Source of the DNA: an uncultured Rhodospirillales bacterium
Lineage (GTDB): Bacteria > Pseudomonadota > Alphaproteobacteria > Reyranellales > Reyranellaceae
DNA: 51,090 bases
NCBI GenBank assembly: GCA_902825855.1
Contig: CADECW010000043.1
Coordinates: 1-51,090 of the forward strand
Direction: 5' to 3'
The notes beneath the pieces are model-generated. The model worked only from the letters and a program-made list of their open reading frames with translations. It was not told where the DNA came from and did no database searches. The position numbers and the translations under genes were made by a program. Within the stretch, counting starts at the first letter, position 1; every line of letters starts with the position of its first letter. Below are positions 46,100 to 51,090 of this stretch, piece by piece.

Positions 46100-46421
46100 T
46101 GTTCGGCAGGCACAGGTCGCGAAGCACCTTGTGGCGATGGGCATCCGAGATCTCCCGACAGCCCCACGGTCACCTTGGCAGAACGGGCATGCGGAGCGAC
46201 AGATCGGCTCGATCCGCCGGGAATGCCTCAATCACATCGTCATCTTCGGCGAGGCTCATCTGCGCCGGATCCTTGCGGCCTACACCGGCCATTGCAATGG
46301 AATCCGAACGCATCTGTCCCTGGACAAGGATGCGCCGAGCCATCGGCCGATTCGACGGCTCGGCCAGCTCGCTGCTCATCCGGTCCTCGGCGGACTTCAT
46401 CATCGATACTGCCGGATCTAG
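46100..46421 (+). pseudogene. Second, diverged C-terminal fragment of the same transposase type
   Basis: Reads MGIRDLPTAPRSPWQNGHAE, RQIGSIRRECLNHIVIFGEA and ends VLGGLHHRYCRI, closely similar in protein and DNA to 45820-46099. Both copies end with GCCGGATCTAGT, 322 bases apart, followed by near-identical GGCAGGCACAG / TGCAGGCACAG. It arises either from tandem duplication or from nested insertion of related elements. No start or N-terminus is present. Confidence 0.78.
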
Positions 46422-46569
46422 TTTTCTGCAGGCACAGCGATTCAGAAAGAGAGGCACGAGCCCGCGGGCGACATCGACACTGCAGCGGCGGACGGTCTCT
46501 AAAGCGCTTGACCCCAAACGGCCGACTAAAGAAGCGGATATGATAGAAAAGCACGTCCGAAAAAATCGT

Positions 46570-47139
46570 TTACTCGGATCGGGGTCGGCTTGGGCGACGA
46601 ACCGTCGGCGAAGCTCGCGCACCAGACCGCCGGTTGGGTTGAGTCAGTTCGTCGGCGTCCTTCTCGGCTTGGGCTAGCAGCCAGTGCCTGAAGGTCGCGA
46701 CCTTCGGAAGATCTGCGTTAACGCGGGGACAAACAATCCAGTAGGCATAGGGTAGACTAAGAGCAAGATCAAAGGGCCGAACCAGCCGGCCCGCTCGCAG
46801 ATCCCACGCCGTGAGCGCGGTGCGTGCCAGGGCGATCCCCTGCGCATTGACAGCAGCATCGATGGCCATGCTCGCCTGATTGAATACCGTGCCGTGTGAT
46901 AGGTCAGCGTCGGCGATGCCGGCCGTATTGAGCCACTTCAGCCAGTCTCGTTGATCATTCAGATGCAGCAGGGTGTGGCGCTTCAGATCGTCCGGCGAGC
47001 GCAGTGCATGCCGGCCACGTAAAAGCTTCGGACTACAGACCGGAACCAGTTCCTCTGAACCAAGCCGTGTAACGTGCAAACCCGGCCATTGCCCCTCGCC
47101 GTGGCGGATCGCCACGTCGATCTCCTCGCGCGCGAAATG
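46570..47139 (-). pseudogene. LysR-family regulator lacking its DNA-binding N-terminus
   Basis: The frame from about 47139 downward aligns to the second half of the GcvA-like LysR effector domain: FAREEIDVAIRHGEGQWPGL, EELVPVCSPKLLRG, LLHLNDQRDWLKWL, AVNAQGIALARTAL and PYAYWIVCP. The ~100-residue region before it, including the helix-turn-helix, is absent; the open frame upstream is unrelated. It points away from the VOC gene, as a divergent regulator would. It is probably the remnant of that regulator. Confidence 0.75.
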
Positions 47140-47416
47140 TTGTACGATTAGAGGGCATGAAGTCCTTCGCGACAAGGCGGATTGAGCGATACGAACGACA
47201 AGGCCGTGCAGCCCCGTCCTCGTCAAGCCGTCGAGCTGCCATGCCCGAAGCCAGAACGGAATGGCCTTTTCGCGGCCGAGCGCAGGGGGTTCGCCGCGGC
47301 AGAAATCTTGCCAGTGTAAGCACTGCCCGCCGCAGTCTGCATCGGTCGAAATCCAGTTGGCGGTCACGCCGAAGAATGCGCCAATCGGCATTCCGATAGG
47401 AAGGAAGATTTCTGCC
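47140..47416. other. Junction between the LysR remnant and the VOC gene
   Basis: No conserved frame is seen in these 277 bases. The promoter of the VOC gene must lie here or upstream. I could not identify a convincing LysR-type T-N11-A box pair. Confidence 0.3.
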
Positions 47417-47995
47417 ATGCCGCGTATTCGCCCCGAGCGCTTCGTCCATGTGGTCTACCGCACGCGCCAGTTCGACAGTATGATCGCTTGGTATCAGGCC
47501 GTGTTCGACTGCAAGGTGCAGTATCAGAATCCGGTGCTCGCGTTCCTCACCTACGACGACGAACACCATCGGATCGCCATCATCAACCTGAATGCCGTGC
47601 AGCCTGATGCGGGCAAAGATGAACGGCGCGGCGCAATCGGCGTCGATCACGTCGCCTACACCTACGGCTCGGTCGAGGACCTGTTGGAGAACTACGCTCA
47701 GCTCAAGGAAAAGGGCATCGTGCCCTATTGGTGCGTGCATCACGGCGTCACCATGTCGATGTACTACGCTGATCCGGACGGCAATCAAATGGAGCTACAG
47801 GTCGACGCCTTCGAGTCCGGCGACGACGCCAACCGATACATGCTGGGGCCGCACTTCGAGGCCAATCCAATCGGCGTTGAGTACGATCCGGATGAGGTCC
47901 TAAGGAAGATCAGGTCGGGCACGCCTGGGACGGACTTCCTGCAACGCAAGAACGACCTGCCGGTCTCGCCGATCCGGGGCACTCTTGCGCATTGA
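47417..47995 (+). CDS. VOC-superfamily (extradiol dioxygenase/glyoxalase fold) protein
   Basis: An intact 192-residue single-chain protein starting MPRIRPERFVHVVYRTRQFD, with AGGAAG ten bases upstream. Two beta-alpha-beta-beta-beta units are seen: residues ~8-70 (FVHVVYRTRQFDSMIAWYQA) and ~75-135 (GVDHVAYTYGSVEDLLENY, MYYADPDGNQMELQVDAF). The candidate metal ligands are the His of VHVVY or DHVAY and the Glu of MELQVD. Relatives include biphenyl-diol dioxygenase-like and glyoxalase-like enzymes; substrate is unknown. It is the only intact metabolic gene in the island, beside the truncated LysR remnant. Confidence 0.8.
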   Translation: MPRIRPERFVHVVYRTRQFDSMIAWYQAVFDCKVQYQNPVLAFLTYDDEHHRIAIINLNAVQPDAGKDERRGAIGVDHVAYTYGSVEDLLENYAQLKEKGIVPYWCVHHGVTMSMYYADPDGNQMELQVDAFESGDDANRYMLGPHFEANPIGVEYDPDEVLRKIRSGTPGTDFLQRKNDLPVSPIRGTLAH

Positions 47996-48143
47996 CGTTT
48001 TGAAAGGGGCCCGGCGCCCGCGCGCTGGTTCACTTCGGCGCTTCGTGACGCTGACTGAAGGCGAGGCAGTTTCCACCGCAGGAGGATTGGAAACCGAAAT
48101 CCAACGTTCTCCTGCTTGTGCCTCGGCCACGTCGAGATCGTGA

Positions 48144-48578
48144 TCAGCCGAAGAGACGAAGCCCGAGAAAAATTACGGTGACGGCAAGCACGGCCCATGT
48201 AAGCCAAGTCATCGCCCGCGACTGAATGATATCGCTGGCAGAAGTTCCGGTTCCGGCGACGCGACCGCCTCCCACCGATGGAATGGTCGCCGCGCTCCGC
48301 GCCGGCAGCCAGTTCACGAGACGAGCGGCGATCGCCTCCGACTCCGCGGCCTTCCAGTCTCCTTCAGGGAGCATGGCAATCGTGGCAGCCAAAGCCCGGG
48401 CAGCAGTCTCCCGGGGCAGATCCGACAGTCGCGCGGCTTCCTGCCACGGGTCTAAACCCAGCCGGGTCAACGCCGTCAAGACCGTGAGTGGCAGCCCGAC
48501 TTTCTCCTCACCAACGGCGGCGAAGAGAAAGTCGTTGTACGTCGAGTTGCCGAGCAAGTATTCAGGACGCAGGGTCAT
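48144..48578 (-). CDS. Small membrane-anchored protein downstream of groEL
   Basis: A protein of 144 residues, MTLRPEYLLGNSTYNDFLFA onward, with a soluble helical N-terminal ~115 residues (GLPLTVLTALTRLGLDPWQE, LPRETAARALAATIAML) and one C-terminal membrane segment (MTWLTWAVLAVTVIFLGLRL). It ends 150 bp before the island's VOC gene and starts 15 bp after the groEL stop on the same strand, so it is likely the third gene of the groESL operon. I recall similar genes next to groESL in rhizobia, without a known role; heat-stress function is inference. Confidence 0.7.
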   Translation of the reverse strand: MTLRPEYLLGNSTYNDFLFAAVGEEKVGLPLTVLTALTRLGLDPWQEAARLSDLPRETAARALAATIAMLPEGDWKAAESEAIAARLVNWLPARSAATIPSVGGGRVAGTGTSASDIIQSRAMTWLTWAVLAVTVIFLGLRLFG

Positions 48579-48593
48579 GGTGCCACCGCCTGG

Positions 48594-50279
<1,686 letters not shown>

Positions 50280-50603
50280 CTATGCCGCCTTCTTCTTGGC
50301 GATCGCGATTTCTGGGTCTTCGATGACGCCCAGCACGTCGGACTCCTTCATGATGAGGTGATCCTCGCCCTCAAGCTTGGTCTCGCTGCCGGACCATTTG
50401 CGGAACAGGACGCGGTCGCCTTTCTTGACCTCGGGAGGAACGAGCGTGCGCTTTTCATCGCGGGCGACCGGGCCGACGGCGGCAATCTCGTCTTCGATCG
50501 GCTTTCCATTAGCGGTAGCGGGAATGATGATGCCACTCTCGGTCTGCCCTTTTTCCTCGACACGCTTGACCACGACACGGTCGTGAAGAGGACGAAACTT
50601 CAT
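50280..50603 (-). CDS. groES: Co-chaperonin GroES (10 kDa)
   Basis: A protein of 107 residues starting [20 protein letters not shown], with the mobile loop [15 protein letters not shown] that binds GroEL and the roof motif [16 protein letters not shown]. The C-terminus [20 protein letters not shown] is slightly longer than usual. GGAGGAAGAGCC precedes the ATG at 50601-50603. It heads the groES-groEL operon; no CIRCE element is seen upstream, and an RpoH-like promoter is proposed at 50670-50697. Confidence 0.96.
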   Translation of the reverse strand: MKFRPLHDRVVVKRVEEKGQTESGIIIPATANGKPIEDEIAAVGPVARDEKRTLVPPEVKKGDRVLFRKWSGSETKLEGEDHLIMKESDVLGVIEDPEIAIAKKKAA

Positions 50604-50669
50604 GGCTCTTCCTCCGATTTCGCGGATTTTGGTGTCAGCGCCCAACGCGCGCTGCAACAACTGCTAGAG

Positions 50670-50697
50670 AGATGGTGCGCCTTGACTAGCTCACAAG
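50670..50697 (-). promoter_or_regulatory. Candidate heat-shock (RpoH) promoter of groESL
   Basis: On the minus strand CTTGTGA (50691-50697) and CACCATCT (50670-50677) are 13 bp apart, close to the RpoH pattern CTTGAAA-N11-15-CCCATNT. It lies 66 bp before groES. The match is imperfect. Confidence 0.4.
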
Positions 50698-51090
50698 CGA
50701 TATCTGCTCGAAATGATCCCATTGCTCGTTTTTTCCGCTCGTGACGGGCAGAACAGACCCTAGGCCGCGCTTCGGTCATGTCGCTCATTTACGGGCGAAC
50801 GCTGATGACCTGTCGCTGGTCGCCGAGAGAGCGACTCTGCTTGGCTGCATTCTGATCAGTAAGGCGCTGTCCGGAGGTGCGGCATCGAGCGGTATCAATC
50901 GAGGATCGAAGGCGGAACCACGTCGCTGACACGCCGATCCGTTTGAGACGGAGGGCGGGCCGTCCGTGGCCGATCGAAACCGCTGATGGACACGCCCGAT
51001 GGCGAGGTGTATGCCTGCTCCACCATCGCCCCCTAAGCTTCGGCTTGCGATGGCTGAGAGATGCGTGTGCTCCCGCCCCAGCGGAGGCAG
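50698..51090. other. Right end of the window without a recognised gene
   Basis: About 390 bases. A plus-strand frame at 50741-50929 and short minus-strand frames show no family features or ribosome binding sites. I see no tRNA, terminator or repeat. It could hold part of a gene continuing beyond the window. Confidence 0.4.

Noticed and set aside
41899..48143. CRISPR array or toxin-antitoxin/defence cluster in the island
   Set aside because: No regularly spaced repeats; the two-gene unit at 42618-43399 shows no toxin, nuclease or NTPase motif, so a defence role is not supported.
50604..50760. CIRCE/HrcA element before groES
   Set aside because: No TTAGCACTC-N9-GAGTGCTAA inverted repeat or near match on either strand.
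50741..50929. 62-codon frame near the right end
   Set aside because: No ribosome binding site, no family features; likely chance.

Overview
The window comes from a GC-rich alphaproteobacterium. The evidence is a separate F0 ATP synthase operon (atpI-atpB-atpE-atpF'-atpF) with a duplicated b subunit, a two-subunit glycine decarboxylase, a kinase-type ThrB next to ispH and rnhA, and a groESL operon followed by a small membrane protein. The style resembles Rhodospirillales/Reyranella-like or rhizobial genomes, but the genus is a guess. Most of the window (1-41.9 kb) is compact core chromosome. From the tRNA-Ser(GGA) gene at 41.8 kb to about 48 kb it is a decayed mobile island, after which groESL follows.

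Layout. 1-4.8 kb: a left-truncated cysteine-dioxygenase-like gene and a soluble lytic transglycosylase on the minus strand, divergent from an unusual fusion of a cysteine-dioxygenase-like cupin with four rhodanese domains. 4.8-7.4 kb: the F0 operon, closed by a clear intrinsic terminator. 7.5-13.6 kb: an IclR regulator, a sugar-type ABC importer (binding protein and two permeases, no ATPase gene), and a two-gene oxidoreductase (gluconate-dehydrogenase subunit-3-like protein plus GMC flavoprotein). A TCCC-N7-GGGA inverted repeat occurs before both the regulator and the binding-protein gene. 13.7-19.5 kb (minus): an LLM flavin oxidoreductase, then gcvT-gcvH-gcvPA-gcvPB led by a tandem glycine riboswitch. 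19.5-28.4 kb: a tetR unit with a perfect palindrome over its promoter, an Fe-S oxidoreductase, NIPSNAP, a lipoprotein, ispH-thrB-rnhA, two exported proteins, an NAD(P)-binding epimerase-like protein and an ABHD10-like hydrolase. 28.4-41.7 kb: a glycosyltransferase, then translation genes thrS-infC, rpmI-rplT, pheS-pheT and lepA, interrupted by two exported proteins and an SDR.

41.8-48 kb: tRNA-Ser, then remnants. These are a TauD C-terminal fragment flanked by an intact and a degenerate copy of a zinc-ribbon gene, a tRNA-like 3' fragment, a large serine recombinase broken by one in-frame TAA, two tandem fragments of a DDE transposase, and an N-terminally deleted LysR regulator next to an intact VOC-fold gene. 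48.1-50.7 kb (minus): groES-groEL and a small TM protein with a candidate heat-shock-sigma promoter. The last ~400 bases hold nothing I recognise.

Main points for follow-up: the cupin/4x rhodanese fusion with only one catalytic cysteine; infC apparently starting at AUA; the riboswitch strand that is exactly complementary to the gcvT Shine-Dalgarno; the palindrome/promoter/small-ORF arrangement before tetR; the ATPase-less ABC plus GMC cluster with shared operators; and the structure of the decayed tRNA-Ser island. I found no CRISPR array and no obvious defence system.
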